Shown: piece after piece, positions 8,387-17,818 of the stretch
How positions within the stretch are numbered: position 1 is the stretch's first letter
How the letters are laid out: each line of letters opens with the position of its first letter
Source of the DNA: Acidobacteriota bacterium
GTDB taxonomy: Bacteria > Acidobacteriota > Blastocatellia > RBC074
Direction of reading: 5' to 3'
Length of the DNA: 64,000 nucleotides
Assembly (NCBI GenBank): GCA_018268995.1
Contig: JAFDVL010000022.1
Span: 1 to 64,000, forward strand
Notes under the pieces: generated by a model
Database searches by the model: none
What the model was told of the DNA's origin: nothing
The model's input: only the letters and a program-made list of their open reading frames with translations
Translations under genes and position numbers: made by a program

Positions 8387-10588
8387 CTACCGTGGGTCTG
8401 TGCTTCGTTGCGTTTGCACTTGGCTGATGTGGATGGCTTGCGCACGGCTTTCGCGTCCTTGTGCATCAACGATATAAATCACGGCAAAGCCGGGCAACAG
8501 GGAACTCGGTAACGAGGTTATGATTTGCGTAGGCGATTCGCTCCAACCTGCTCCTGAGGCTAGGATCGTGCGACGTTGGGCTTGTTCAATCACCACCTTA
8601 TTGCCACTGGTTGAAAAGCGTTCGCCGCGAATCACAACGTTGGCACCTGCATACAAGGTTTCGCTTTGATCTGCACGGTTTATGATGCCTTGTGCTGCTC
8701 GCAACGCCGGGGCGCAGGCTGGGCATTCAGGCGTAATCCACAATGCAAACTCATTCGATTCGTTTCCTTGTTGATTGATAACGACTGCGATGGCCAATTT
8801 CTGTGGGAGCAAGGTTAATGGCAACCGTGCGGTGATTTTGTTGGTTGATTCCTGCCAAACTTCATCACGCGGCAAGGTAAAGCGTTGTGGGCGTCCCTGT
8901 GCATCCTGTTGTTCGATCATCACCGTATTGTTGGCTGCCGAAAAGTTCCGACCTGACAACGTCAAAATGCTGCCCGGATGCAATTCGCCGAGGCGTCTGC
9001 CTGTGTCTTCTGCGCTGGCAATGTTTGGGCAGGACTGACAAACCAGCTCGATTCGCTGGGTATTCGATTCGATACCATCGCGGTCATTGACATAAATTAC
9101 AGCGCTGCCGGGACGCAATGTTGCAGGCAGACCAACTTCGATTTGAGACTCTGACTCAGAATACAAGATCGGCAAGTCGCGGGGGAGCGCATATTGTCGA
9201 ATGCCTTGCTCCACTTTGACCGCATTATTGCTGGGCGAAAATTTCCCATTTTGATTGAGCGCTTCGATGCGAATTCGTTGTTCGGTAATCGTGGTTTCGG
9301 TCTGAGAATTGAGATTTAGGGGAAGCCGTGGCGCAAATGAGAATGGCGTGTAGGCCCCACTGATGGATCGGGTGATCTGATTTTCTGCAATGCGAATCAA
9401 TGGGCGCTGCTCAAAAGGCGTAACGGGCTGCCCTGCGATTCGTTTTTGCCACGCGAGTCCAGCGCGGGTGAGGGTGAATTGATTGTGCCGCGACCGATAC
9501 AATCCCAACCCTTCGTCACCATTCAAGTAGGAGGGCGTGTTATCAATAATCTGCCAGTAGATCGCGTACGACACCTTGAAAGCATCAGGGGCTTCAATCG
9601 CGTCGAATGTGGCGTTGACCAGATTGGCGACTGCGCTCTCGCCCCAAGAGGAACGATGAAAGCCATATTCGCCCAGCAGGAAGTTTTGTTCCTGAATGCT
9701 GGCTCGTTTGCTGCGCACCTGATTGAGCGCAAATTTCAAATCCTGATTGAGCGCTGTTTTGAAATCGCGTTCCTGCCAGGCAGCCGTAATCAGCGTTTGC
9801 CACGCGGAGTATGCGTAATAATCTACATTGACGCGCGGGGCGACATAATCAATCACGCAACGATGCCTGAGCGGATCATTTGCGACGCGATCTGTGACCG
9901 CGGTGCCACACGGTGCGCCCGCCTGGGAACGAACCTGATTAAACTCCAGACCCGAAAAAATCCTGGCCGTACTGTTTGGTTGGCGTTGGCGGGCTTCTTT
10001 GACCCCGTCCGCACGGGCCTGAATCCAGGCTGTGTACGCATCCCAGATGGTTTGCTTATTCGCAAATGCGCTCATCGCATTATCCCCTTCCCAATTGAGG
10101 ATGATGAATGTTTTCCCCGCGAAACGTGGATTACTGAGCAGGTATTCGCCCAAACGCGCACATTCATCGCGCGTGGCATAGTATTCCTCCAAAGAAAATC
10201 CATCGCACCAATTGCTTTGCAAGTCGCTGGCAGAATAGGCAGTCAGAATGTAGGTCTGAAAGCGGGCATCGCTGAACAGTTTGTCATAGGCTGGAGTCGC
10301 TGCAATTTGCGCCAGGTCTGTGATGCTGGGCGTGTTGACCTGATAAATATCTCCTGGCATCGCAATGCGGATCGTGCGACTGCCCAGCGCCGCCACTTTA
10401 TCCGCTGCCCAATTCAATCGGTCAGGTGTGCCTGCCGGGTACGCCGCGTAATCCACGCCCCAATTGTAAATCCCAAATCTGTCGGCTCGTTGCGTTGAGG
10501 GCAGCGGCACCGTTTGCGCGTATCCCTCAAAGATTGTGATGATAATCCATCCTAAGAGTACTGAAACAACTCTGGCTGAAACCCACAT
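8387..10588 (-). CDS. Secreted TIM-barrel glycosidase-like protein with IPT/TIG-like repeats
   Basis: 733 residues with a signal peptide (residues 1-24). Residues 35-390 look like a glycoside-hydrolase TIM barrel: an Asn-Trp-Glu on a central strand (FIILNWEGDN, E167) and a later strand-end Glu (FLLGEYGF, E307) are placed like the acid/base and nucleophile of clan GH-A. This active-site reading is inference. Residues 400-725 contain three related immunoglobulin-like modules of the IPT/TIG sort (LTLSGRNFSAANNTVMIEQ, VVIRGERFSTSGNKVVIEQ), each ending in a Pro-rich SLPSSLLPG-like line. The ATG at 10588 follows GGGAGG; a longer frame to 10603 would use GTG. The substrate is unknown. Confidence 0.65.
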   Translation of the reverse strand: MWVSARVVSVLLGWIIITIFEGYAQTVPLPSTQRADRFGIYNWGVDYAAYPAGTPDRLNWAADKVAALGSRTIRIAMPGDIYQVNTPSITDLAQIAATPAYDKLFSDARFQTYILTAYSASDLQSNWCDGFSLEEYYATRDECARLGEYLLSNPRFAGKTFIILNWEGDNAMSAFANKQTIWDAYTAWIQARADGVKEARQRQPNSTARIFSGLEFNQVRSQAGAPCGTAVTDRVANDPLRHRCVIDYVAPRVNVDYYAYSAWQTLITAAWQERDFKTALNQDLKFALNQVRSKRASIQEQNFLLGEYGFHRSSWGESAVANLVNATFDAIEAPDAFKVSYAIYWQIIDNTPSYLNGDEGLGLYRSRHNQFTLTRAGLAWQKRIAGQPVTPFEQRPLIRIAENQITRSISGAYTPFSFAPRLPLNLNSQTETTITEQRIRIEALNQNGKFSPSNNAVKVEQGIRQYALPRDLPILYSESESQIEVGLPATLRPGSAVIYVNDRDGIESNTQRIELVCQSCPNIASAEDTGRRLGELHPGSILTLSGRNFSAANNTVMIEQQDAQGRPQRFTLPRDEVWQESTNKITARLPLTLLPQKLAIAVVINQQGNESNEFALWITPECPACAPALRAAQGIINRADQSETLYAGANVVIRGERFSTSGNKVVIEQAQRRTILASGAGWSESPTQIITSLPSSLLPGFAVIYIVDAQGRESRAQAIHISQVQTQRSTDPR

Positions 10589-10796
10589 ACTTATCCCTCC
10601 CACAGGCCCATCCGGTGAAGTGATTTGGCTGAATTTTTTGGCTTTTGGCTCGACCAGGACTATAACCGACTCGTCCTAGTTGTATAAGCGAAATTCACAA
10701 TATTTTCACGACATCAGGTGGAATATTTTATGAATGTCTGTTTGAGAGGTACTTATCGGTAGGACAGTTTGTGAGGTGACACATCCAATTGAAAAG

Positions 10797-10827
10797 AAGC
10801 CGTAACGTGTTTCGCAGGTTACGGCTT
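10797..10827 (-). terminator. Rho-independent terminator of the CarD gene
   Basis: AAGCCGTAAC (10797-10806) pairs perfectly with GTTACGGCTT (10818-10827). Read on the minus strand it is followed by TTCTTTTC. It lies 45 bp past the CarD stop. Confidence 0.8.
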
Positions 10828-10872
10828 GAGTGAGGTTTGATTGATAGGGATTCAGGGGATGCGCAGAAACGA

Positions 10873-11400
10873 TTAATGCCCTGAACTGCTGGCAAAGGCC
10901 GTACGATGTTTGTTGCAGGCACCATCCAGCGCCGCATCTACTTTCGGCTCAATTTTGGCTTCTGACACACCGCCGACTGAAGCCAGTTCTGAAATCACTA
11001 ATTGGCGTGCCTTTTCGAGCATCCGCTTTTCACGAAACGAAAGCGGTTTGAGTTGATTGAGGTACGTCAATGTTTTCAGTACCTCTGCAATCAAAAACAA
11101 ATCACCGCTCCGCATGCGGTCGGAAAAGTCTTTGAAGCGATTCTTCCAGTCCATTTCCGGCATGGTCAAATCTTCAGCTAAGACGCGCAACAATTCATTA
11201 CACTGTTTGTTTGCAATCGGATGGCGTAAGCCAACTTCCCGTGCATTGCGCACCGGAACCATCACGGTTGAATTCGTGCTGTGTAAGCGCAAAAGATAAA
11301 AATCGTTGACTTCTCCGTTAATTTGACGGCTATCAATTTGCTCGATAATGGCAATTCCGTGGTTGGGGTAGACCACTTTTTGCCCTACTTTGAATAACAC
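10873..11400 (-). CDS. CarD/CdnL-type RNA polymerase-binding regulator
   Basis: 175 residues. The N-terminal Tudor-like RNAP-interacting domain is clear (FKVGQKVVYPNHGIAIIEQI ... YLLRLHSTNSTVMVPV), followed by the helical DNA-binding domain (WKNRFKDFSDRMRSGDLFLI, SFREKRMLEKARQLV). CarD proteins bind the RNA polymerase beta subunit and stabilise open promoter complexes, especially at rRNA and housekeeping promoters. Translation starts at 11400 behind AGGAGGAATTATT. It has its own terminator. The C-terminal 25 residues are longer than usual and ordinary in composition. Confidence 0.9.
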   Translation of the reverse strand: MLFKVGQKVVYPNHGIAIIEQIDSRQINGEVNDFYLLRLHSTNSTVMVPVRNAREVGLRHPIANKQCNELLRVLAEDLTMPEMDWKNRFKDFSDRMRSGDLFLIAEVLKTLTYLNQLKPLSFREKRMLEKARQLVISELASVGGVSEAKIEPKVDAALDGACNKHRTAFASSSGH

Positions 11401-11549
11401 AATAATTCCTCCTTAGTGAACACGCTGGCTGGTCGAATTGTATGATGTACTGGACCCTTGCACCTTGCTATCGTAACCATTGTCGCTTTACAAAAAGTCA
11501 TGAAACTAAAACTGATTCTAGCATCGCACTGTGAGCATCGCAAACCCGC

Positions 11550-12731
11550 CTAGTGTGAACCACTTGCCGCACGTTGGATTTTTTCGCTGACCCAATTTCG
11601 TGCCCAGGCATCCGCCGCAATAACCGTTTCCAGATCTGTTGCTGGTTGTGAGGTATGTGCCTCGCAGGCTGCCCGAATCAGTGCCGGAATTTGCCCGAAT
11701 TTGATACGTTCATCCAGAAACGCTGCCACCGCAATTTCATTTGCGGCATTTAACACCGCAGGCATTGTTCCACCTGTGCGCAGGGCATCATACGCGAGCG
11801 TGATGCACGGAAAGCGTTCCGTATCAGGTTCGTAAAATTCCAACTTGCTACAGGTGGCAAGATTCAACGGTGGGAGTTCGGATGTCAGGCGTGCAGGGTA
11901 GGTAAGCGCGTATTGGATTGCGTGGCGCATATCCGTGACACCCATTTGTGCAATGATGGAACCGTCCACCAACTCAACCATCGAATGCACCACCGACTGC
12001 GGATGAACAATAATGCTGATTTCGTCGGCGCTGCGATTAAAAAGCCAATGCGCTTCGATGACTTCCAATCCCTTGTTCATCATCGTGGCCGAATCAATCG
12101 TAATCTTGTCACCCATCCGCCACGTCGGATGTTTTAACGCCTCGGCAGGGGTGGCGTTTTCGATGGTCTCTTTGCTGGCGGTGCGAAACGGCCCGCCTGA
12201 CGCAGTCAGGATCAATCGCTTGACCTCAGCATGCTGTTCGCCGCGCAAGCATTGATGTAAGGCGTTGTGTTCGCTGTCCACCGGCAACAACTCTGCCCCG
12301 GATTTTTCAGCTGCCTTGCGCATCAGTTCGCCCGCGATGACCAGCGTTTCTTTATTCGCCAGCGCTACCCGTCGCCCAGCTTCCAGCGCGCGGTAGGTGG
12401 GCAATAAGCCAAGCGCTCCGACCACCGCACCTATGACTACCTCGGCTTCATCGCACAGCGCGACTTCGCATAAGCCTTCGACTCCGATGCTGACTTTCGG
12501 TTTCTTGGTGACGGATTTGGCGTGCAGGTGTTCGTCTAATTGTTCGGCGCATTTTTCATCCGCAACTGCCACAATGCGAGGCTGAAATTGGATGATTTGC
12601 TCAGCCAGCAGCTCGACATTGGTTCCGGCCCCCAGTGCGGCAACCTTGAAATCGCCATTGAGCGATTCCACAACGCGCAAAGTGTTGCGACCGATTGAAC
12701 CTGTTGAGCCGAGAATAGAAATGGGTTTCAT
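11550..12731 (-). CDS. dxr: 1-deoxy-D-xylulose 5-phosphate reductoisomerase
   Basis: 393 residues, full length. NADPH-binding GSTGSIG at residues 8-14, metal-site VDSEHNA and substrate loop TIDSATMMNKGLEVIEA are all present. The enzyme converts DXP to 2-C-methyl-D-erythritol 4-phosphate, the committed step of the MEP isoprenoid pathway. It follows uppS and cdsA, the usual bacterial order, but rseP does not follow it here. A heptanucleotide tandem repeat separates it from cdsA. Confidence 0.97.
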   Translation of the reverse strand: MKPISILGSTGSIGRNTLRVVESLNGDFKVAALGAGTNVELLAEQIIQFQPRIVAVADEKCAEQLDEHLHAKSVTKKPKVSIGVEGLCEVALCDEAEVVIGAVVGALGLLPTYRALEAGRRVALANKETLVIAGELMRKAAEKSGAELLPVDSEHNALHQCLRGEQHAEVKRLILTASGGPFRTASKETIENATPAEALKHPTWRMGDKITIDSATMMNKGLEVIEAHWLFNRSADEISIIVHPQSVVHSMVELVDGSIIAQMGVTDMRHAIQYALTYPARLTSELPPLNLATCSKLEFYEPDTERFPCITLAYDALRTGGTMPAVLNAANEIAVAAFLDERIKFGQIPALIRAACEAHTSQPATDLETVIAADAWARNWVSEKIQRAASGSH

Positions 12732-12735
12732 GCAA

Positions 12736-12768
12736 GTTTCGAGTTTCGAGTTTCGAGTTTCGAGTTTG
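12736..12768. repeat. Heptanucleotide tandem repeat (GTTTCGA)
   Basis: About 4.7 head-to-tail copies of GTTTCGA lie directly upstream of dxr. A complementary GAAACTCGAAAC stretch at about 12794-12805 could fold back on it. Confidence 0.85.
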
Positions 12769-12814
12769 CAAAGATGGCGCGAAACTCAAGACCCGAAACT
12801 CGAAACAGATTCCA

Positions 12815-13624
12815 TCATTTCATAAACAAAACGTAATAATAATAAAGCACCGGAGCATTGAACAAAATGCTATCCAGCCGATCCAGGACGCCGCCGTGTC
12901 CGGGAATTAATTGCGCAGCATCTTTCACGTGGGAACCACGCTTAAGCATGGATTCGCACAAATCACCAATTACCCCCAGCCCGCCCATCAACAATGAAAG
13001 CGGAATGGCAGTGAGCAAGTTTAACTCTGGAAAGAAAGTGTAATGCGCAATGATTACCGCCAGCATATTGGCAACCAGCCCGCCCCCGACGCCTTCAATC
13101 GTTTTGCCGGGGCTGATGCGCGGCGCAAGTTTGTTTTTGCCCAGCGTGCGACCGGTGTAATACGCGCCCGTGTCCCCCGCAAACACGATCAGGAAAAATA
13201 AGGAAATCAGCTTGGCAGACAAGTTTCCCTGTTGCTCTGGCACCAGCCGTAGCGCGATTAAAAAGCCGCCGAGCAACGCGATGTATAAAACGCCAAACAT
13301 TGTGGCAGCTGCATTCGGCAGCGCTTTTGTCAAATCCGGGCAGGTGAAAAGCTGCACGCTCAATTCGACGATTGCCAGTAACGTCAGGCTCAGCACGATG
13401 AACTCAGGCCGTTGAAAATAAAATGCAATCAGAATGCCGACGGCGGCTGCAATGCTCTGCGCCGCACCCACTTTCATCTCAACCTGGGCGGCAATGTTTT
13501 TGTATTCAATCAATCCAAGAACGGCCACGACTAAAATTAAAACGGAAAAATAAAGAGGATCACCGCGCCAGATGATAAGCAATAAAATCGGAATGAAAAC
13601 TACCGCTGAAAGTACGCGCGCCAT
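12815..13624 (-). CDS. cdsA: Phosphatidate cytidylyltransferase (CDP-diacylglycerol synthase)
   Basis: 269 residues, with about eight membrane helices and the family signature near the C-terminus (GDLCESMLKRGSHVKDAAQL, GHGGVLDRLDS). It also carries the upstream FAGDTGAYYTGRTLGKNKLA and SPGKTIEG segments that bind CTP and metal. It makes CDP-diacylglycerol from phosphatidate and CTP at the inner membrane for phospholipid synthesis. It lies between uppS and dxr. Confidence 0.96.
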   Translation of the reverse strand: MARVLSAVVFIPILLLIIWRGDPLYFSVLILVVAVLGLIEYKNIAAQVEMKVGAAQSIAAAVGILIAFYFQRPEFIVLSLTLLAIVELSVQLFTCPDLTKALPNAAATMFGVLYIALLGGFLIALRLVPEQQGNLSAKLISLFFLIVFAGDTGAYYTGRTLGKNKLAPRISPGKTIEGVGGGLVANMLAVIIAHYTFFPELNLLTAIPLSLLMGGLGVIGDLCESMLKRGSHVKDAAQLIPGHGGVLDRLDSILFNAPVLYYYYVLFMK

Positions 13625-13674
13625 GAGTAAGGTTTCAACTTTGAGATTTGAGATTTGAGCTTATTACAAGCTGA

Positions 13675-14466
13675 TCAAGAAGCGTTCACCACAAGCTTTT
13701 GCGATGGTTCGATCAATCCGCCGTAGCGACGTTCGCGCTTTTGAAAATCAATGATTGCATCGAAAAAATGTGGGCGGCGGAAATCAGGCCACAGCACTTC
13801 GGTAATATAAATTTCGGAGTAGGCTAATTGCCACAGCAGAAAATTGCTGATGCGCATTTCACCGCTGGTGCGAATCATTAAATCAGGATCAGGCAAATCT
13901 TTTGTGTATAAATGTCGTGAAATTTCAGCTTCAGTAATTTCTTCTGGCTGCTTGCCTTCTGTCACCAGCGCACGAACCGCATCAATCATCTCAACCCGTC
14001 CGCCGTAATTTAATGCGACATTCAGAACCATTCCTGTGTTGTTGGCGGTTTGATGAATTGCGCTGCGTAGCTCGAACTGCACTGACTCATCTAATTCATG
14101 CGTGCGGCCAATCGTTTGAAAGCGAATGTTATTACGATCCAGATTATCAATTTCCTTGCGCAGATATTCTTTCAGAAATGTCATCAACGCTTCGATTTCG
14201 TAAGCTGGACGTTTCCAGTTTTCGACCGAAAATGCGTAAAGCGTTAGCACTTCGATGCCCAGTCGCGCGCCTGTATCCACTGAGGATCGCACTGCCTCAA
14301 CACCTGCGCGATGCCCGGCAATACGCGGCATTAATCGTTTTTTTGCCCAGCGGCCATTGCCGTCCATAATGATCGCAACGTGGCGTGGCAACCGTGCCAT
14401 ATCTATTTGCGCCAGCAATTGTTCCTCGCGCGATCCCGGCTTAATTATCTCAGCAAAATCTGACAT
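13675..14466 (-). CDS. uppS: Isoprenyl transferase (undecaprenyl diphosphate synthase)
   Basis: 263 residues. The catalytic N-terminus HVAIIMDGNGRWAKKR with its conserved Asp, the AGHRAG segment and the C-terminal DLMIRTSGEMRISNFLLWQL motif identify a cis-prenyltransferase. It elongates farnesyl diphosphate with isopentenyl diphosphate to make the C55 lipid carrier used for peptidoglycan and other surface glycans. Its substrate derives from the pathway that dxr serves, two genes on. A short GAGATTT repeat (about 13641-13660) lies in the gap to cdsA. Confidence 0.96.
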   Translation of the reverse strand: MSDFAEIIKPGSREEQLLAQIDMARLPRHVAIIMDGNGRWAKKRLMPRIAGHRAGVEAVRSSVDTGARLGIEVLTLYAFSVENWKRPAYEIEALMTFLKEYLRKEIDNLDRNNIRFQTIGRTHELDESVQFELRSAIHQTANNTGMVLNVALNYGGRVEMIDAVRALVTEGKQPEEITEAEISRHLYTKDLPDPDLMIRTSGEMRISNFLLWQLAYSEIYITEVLWPDFRRPHFFDAIIDFQKRERRYGGLIEPSQKLVVNAS

Positions 14467-14572
14467 CGAAATTCCAGTCGAGGGTAAGGAGATACTGCGT
14501 GACTTTCACGAAAAATTTGTTCCTGATTAGAAATGCAACTGAGCGAAAGTCACAGCGAAGTAGGAAGCCATA

Positions 14573-15301
14573 CTAATATTCGACTGCTAGCAGCGTCAAC
14601 CCTTTGGCCGGGGCAGAGCCGCGAATCAATTCACGCTTCTGGCTGCGAATTAATTCCGGCATTGTCATCGCGATCCGTCCGCGATTCAATTCCAGCAAGG
14701 CAATCACCATCGTGCGCACCTGATAGCGCAGGAATCCTTCGCCGCGAAAATAAAGCTGGAGCAGGGAATTGCTTTGCTTCCAAAAAAAATCCGTTATCGT
14801 TCGCACGTTGGTATTGGTTTCGCAATCGGCAACGGTAAAGGTCGTGAAATCGTGTGTGCCACACAATGCTTGTCCATCGTGGGTTAATTTTTCCGGGTTC
14901 AGCGCATACGCAAAATGCCAGGCATAGCGTGCCAGCAGCGGATTCATCACCTCGGCATTATAAATTTGGTAGCGATAAGTTTTCCTTTTCGCCGAAAAAC
15001 GCGCGTGAAATTCATCGTCCACTTGTTCTGCTGAGTAGACGCGAATATCGCTTGGCAAATTGCCGTTCAAAGCTTTGCGTAACGCCTTGCCGTCCCAATC
15101 TTTGGAAAGGTGAAAAGAAGCGACTTGTCCTTCTGCATGCACGCCTGAGTCTGTGCGCCCAGCACCATGGACAGTGACGGGCGCTCCTTCCAGTTTGGCC
15201 AATGCCTGGCTGATGGCCAATTGAATCGTTGGGTGTTCGCCTTGCATCTGCCAGCCGCGATAATTGGTGCCGTCGTAAGCAATCGTGATCTTGTAATTCA
15301 T
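14573..15301 (-). CDS. truA: tRNA pseudouridine(38-40) synthase
   Basis: 242 residues. The catalytic aspartate lies in GAGRTDSGVHAEGQ, and the N-terminal KITIAYDGTNYRGWQ and the C-terminal FLRYQVRTMVIALLEL segment are typical for TruA. It isomerises uridines 38-40 of the tRNA anticodon stem. The start codon overlaps the stop of rtcA by 4 bp, so translation is probably coupled. Confidence 0.95.
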   Translation of the reverse strand: MNYKITIAYDGTNYRGWQMQGEHPTIQLAISQALAKLEGAPVTVHGAGRTDSGVHAEGQVASFHLSKDWDGKALRKALNGNLPSDIRVYSAEQVDDEFHARFSAKRKTYRYQIYNAEVMNPLLARYAWHFAYALNPEKLTHDGQALCGTHDFTTFTVADCETNTNVRTITDFFWKQSNSLLQLYFRGEGFLRYQVRTMVIALLELNRGRIAMTMPELIRSQKRELIRGSAPAKGLTLLAVEY

Positions 15302-16317
15302 TTTACTGATACCCGCACGGCCCGATTGCTAAGTGATGTGACTTCAAATCGTACGTCCAGAAATTTTTGGATGACCTCTATGTTCGTAGTCGAATGTTTT
15401 GACAGCGGCAATGTTGTAAATGCGCCGCCCCTGGCTAAGGCAAAAGGTATCATCAATTGATCGGCGAGATGCTCTCCCACGACAACCTCAGTATTCAGAT
15501 ATGCACGTGCTTCTTTAATGACTGTGTTGGCAACTGCTTCAGCGCTTACTCCTCGCTCGCCAAAAGCGGTGAAGATTTCGACTACGTGCTGACTTTCAGC
15601 CAGAATGAAGACTGCATTGCCGGGGCCGGGTGAAGTGTTGATGGTTTCGCCGTGCAACGCCTCGCCCGGTAAGTCCAGCTTACGCCCGATGAGTGAAAGC
15701 TCACGCTCGGCAATATCAAACGGCAAATGGGCTACCAGCGCCCGTGCCTTTACAGTTTTGATTTCTCCTCGTTCGAGCAGTTCAAGCGGCTGAAGTTGCG
15801 CCGATGGATTAATGCTGACGACAAATTTACCGCCTCCCGCCGGATAAAAACCGTGCCGTTCAATGGTCGCCGTGAGGCCCGCGCCCATTCGATTGATGAT
15901 CGGCAGAAATGTTTGTTGCAGAAAATCAAACGGCGGCGCAAATGGATTATGCGTGCCACCTTCCAAGGTCAGCGTTGTCGTTTCACCATCGCCCAGCATC
16001 AGCGCTGGCAGGACGGTTTGTAAAACTAACGTTGCGCTGCCTGCTGTGCCGACGGCAAATTGATAATCTCCCGATTTGATTTTGCCCGGAACAAAGGTGA
16101 GTTGCTGCGAACCAATCGCATCGCCTTTAACTTCTGCCTGCCCAATCTCTGTTGCGGCTTTGACTGCGGTCAGATGTTGTCGGAGCAGTCCGGGATTCTT
16201 GCGCCCGGCGCGAATTTTCTCAATGCGAAAGGGCTGCCCAGTGATAAGCGATAACGCCAGCGAAGTGCGTAAAATCTGGCCGCCGCCTTCTCCGAATGAA
16301 CCGTCAATTGTAATCAT
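15298..16317 (-). CDS. rtcA: RNA 3'-terminal phosphate cyclase
   Basis: 339 residues with the family hallmarks: SFGEGGGQILRTSLALSLIT at the N-terminus, RAGRKNPGLLRQHL, HGFYPAGGGK, and the adenylated histidine in VVVGEHLADQL. It converts RNA 3'-phosphates to 2',3'-cyclic phosphates using ATP. In many bacteria it is paired with the ligase rtcB under RtcR; neither is nearby. Here it is embedded between Uma2 and truA with 4-bp overlaps on both sides. Confidence 0.94.
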   Translation of the reverse strand: MITIDGSFGEGGGQILRTSLALSLITGQPFRIEKIRAGRKNPGLLRQHLTAVKAATEIGQAEVKGDAIGSQQLTFVPGKIKSGDYQFAVGTAGSATLVLQTVLPALMLGDGETTTLTLEGGTHNPFAPPFDFLQQTFLPIINRMGAGLTATIERHGFYPAGGGKFVVSINPSAQLQPLELLERGEIKTVKARALVAHLPFDIAERELSLIGRKLDLPGEALHGETINTSPGPGNAVFILAESQHVVEIFTAFGERGVSAEAVANTVIKEARAYLNTEVVVGEHLADQLMIPFALARGGAFTTLPLSKHSTTNIEVIQKFLDVRFEVTSLSNRAVRVSVK

Positions 16318-16916
16318 TGGATGGTGACCGGGGGCTGAGAGTCCGGGAAATTTACATTTTCATATATTTCCTGCAACGTGAGGGTAACGTTGATTGATTC
16401 TAAATAAACAGAACTTTCCAGCCCAATAATATCGTGCCGAAGCCATAGACCATCCGCTTGTCTGCGATGGTGAATTACATGCGCTCGCTTTTGTGCTATC
16501 GCCAAATATTCCTGAAAGCTTTCAATGGATTGGTAGCCGACAAACTTTTCATTCAGGTCATAGGAATTGGTTGAATCTGACAAAACCTCAACGATCAGGA
16601 TCGGATTTACGAGTAAATCAATGCCCTGAAATTCTTCAATGATTGGCGTGCCGCAAACAACGCTTGTATCAGGAAAACGAAAAGGCGGCGCGGTTGGTAC
16701 TTTGATTGCTAACTCTCCGTTGTATGCACGACAGGAGCGTGATACCAGGCGGTTGCGCAGTACGTTAAGTGCATTACAGGAAATTTCTGCATGCGCAAAT
16801 TTCCCTCCTGCCATCGAAAAAAGCTCGCCGTCAAAATATTCAAATCGTTCTTCTGAGGTTTTAAGCAGTTCGACGTATTCTTCAATCGTGTACTTGCGTT
16901 TTGGTAATGCTGTCAT
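16314..16916 (-). CDS. Uma2 family (DUF820) restriction-endonuclease-fold protein
   Basis: 200 residues. The Uma2 pattern is clear: a start helix (YTIEEYVELLKTSEERFEYF), FDGELFSMAGG, the PD-(D/E)xK-like RFPDTSVVCG ... LIVEVLSDST core and the KFVGYQSIESFQEYLAI segment. The family is abundant in cyanobacteria and Acidobacteriota. It has a nuclease-like fold, but its function is largely unknown. It overlaps rtcA by 4 bp. Confidence 0.85.
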   Translation of the reverse strand: MTALPKRKYTIEEYVELLKTSEERFEYFDGELFSMAGGKFAHAEISCNALNVLRNRLVSRSCRAYNGELAIKVPTAPPFRFPDTSVVCGTPIIEEFQGIDLLVNPILIVEVLSDSTNSYDLNEKFVGYQSIESFQEYLAIAQKRAHVIHHRRQADGLWLRHDIIGLESSVYLESINVTLTLQEIYENVNFPDSQPPVTIQ

Positions 16917-16918
16917 TG

Positions 16919-17818
16919 CTACCTCCCAATTAATGCCGCGCCGATTACGCCTGCTGAATCACCGTAGATGTTTTTGACGATGGGCGTTTCCAATTCATCA
17001 CTGAAAATATACTTCCGCACCCGGTCGCGTCCAATCGTATACAACTCGTCAAGGTTGGAAAGCCCGCCGCCTAACACCACGACATCAGGATCAAGGATCG
17101 CAATCAAATTGCTCAGCGCAATGCCGAAATTGTCGAAGAATTCCTCTACAAATTCAGCCGCATAATTATCGCCTTTTCTAGCGAGCTCGAAAATCTGTTT
17201 CACATTCAATGGCACGCGAAACTTCTCATGAAAGCGGTTTTGCAATCCGCCACCGGAAATCAACGTTTCGATGCAACCACGTTTGCCGCAATAGCAATAT
17301 GGCCCGTCTTTCGGATAGATCGTGTGATGTCCCCATTCACCGCCGATGGATTGCAGACCGGAAATCACCTGATTATTTACAACGATGCCGCCCCCACAGC
17401 CTGTTCCCATAATTACGCCAAACACGACTTTGCCGGGGTAGCTTTTGGCTTCGGCCATCGCAAAGCAATTGGCATCATTTTCGATGATCACATCCCGTCC
17501 GGTTTTGTCGCTCAGGTCTTGTTTGAGCGGAGAGCCATTCAAACAAACAGTGTTGGAATTTTTCAGCAGACCCGTTTTCTTTGAGACCGCGCCGGGGGTG
17601 CCGATGCCAAATGTATGCTCGGCATTTCCGATATGAGATCGCAACTCGTGATAAAGCGAAACGATTTTATCTACGATATTCGCATAGCCTTTTTCCTGTT
17701 CGGTGTCGCGCCGGGGGCGTTGGCTTTCAGCGAAAATTTCATTGCCTTCGTGGTCAAGAATGGTTCCTGCGATTTTAGTTCCGCCGAGATCAATGCCGAT
17801 TTTGTACATTGTGTTCAT
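16919..17818 (-). CDS. ROK family sugar kinase
   Basis: 299 residues. The ATP-binding N-terminus (YKIGIDLGGTKIAGTI), the catalytic IENDANCFA and the ROK signature with its zinc-binding Cys cluster (YCYCGKRGCIETLISG) are intact. ROK kinases phosphorylate glucose, N-acetylglucosamine or N-acetylmannosamine; the exact sugar is not clear. A start at the internal ATG (17809, MYKIG) is equally possible because neither start has a strong ribosome site. It is the first gene of a minus-strand run ending at dxr. A degraded relative of its N-terminus is fused to a regulator fragment near 20.5 kb. Confidence 0.9.
   Translation of the reverse strand: MNTMYKIGIDLGGTKIAGTILDHEGNEIFAESQRPRRDTEQEKGYANIVDKIVSLYHELRSHIGNAEHTFGIGTPGAVSKKTGLLKNSNTVCLNGSPLKQDLSDKTGRDVIIENDANCFAMAEAKSYPGKVVFGVIMGTGCGGGIVVNNQVISGLQSIGGEWGHHTIYPKDGPYCYCGKRGCIETLISGGGLQNRFHEKFRVPLNVKQIFELARKGDNYAAEFVEEFFDNFGIALSNLIAILDPDVVVLGGGLSNLDELYTIGRDRVRKYIFSDELETPIVKNIYGDSAGVIGAALIGR

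Noticed and set aside
9446..10498. A 350-codon open frame on the plus strand
   Set aside because: It lies fully antisense to the secreted GH-like gene, which has a signal peptide, ribosome site and recognisable modules; the antisense frame has none.
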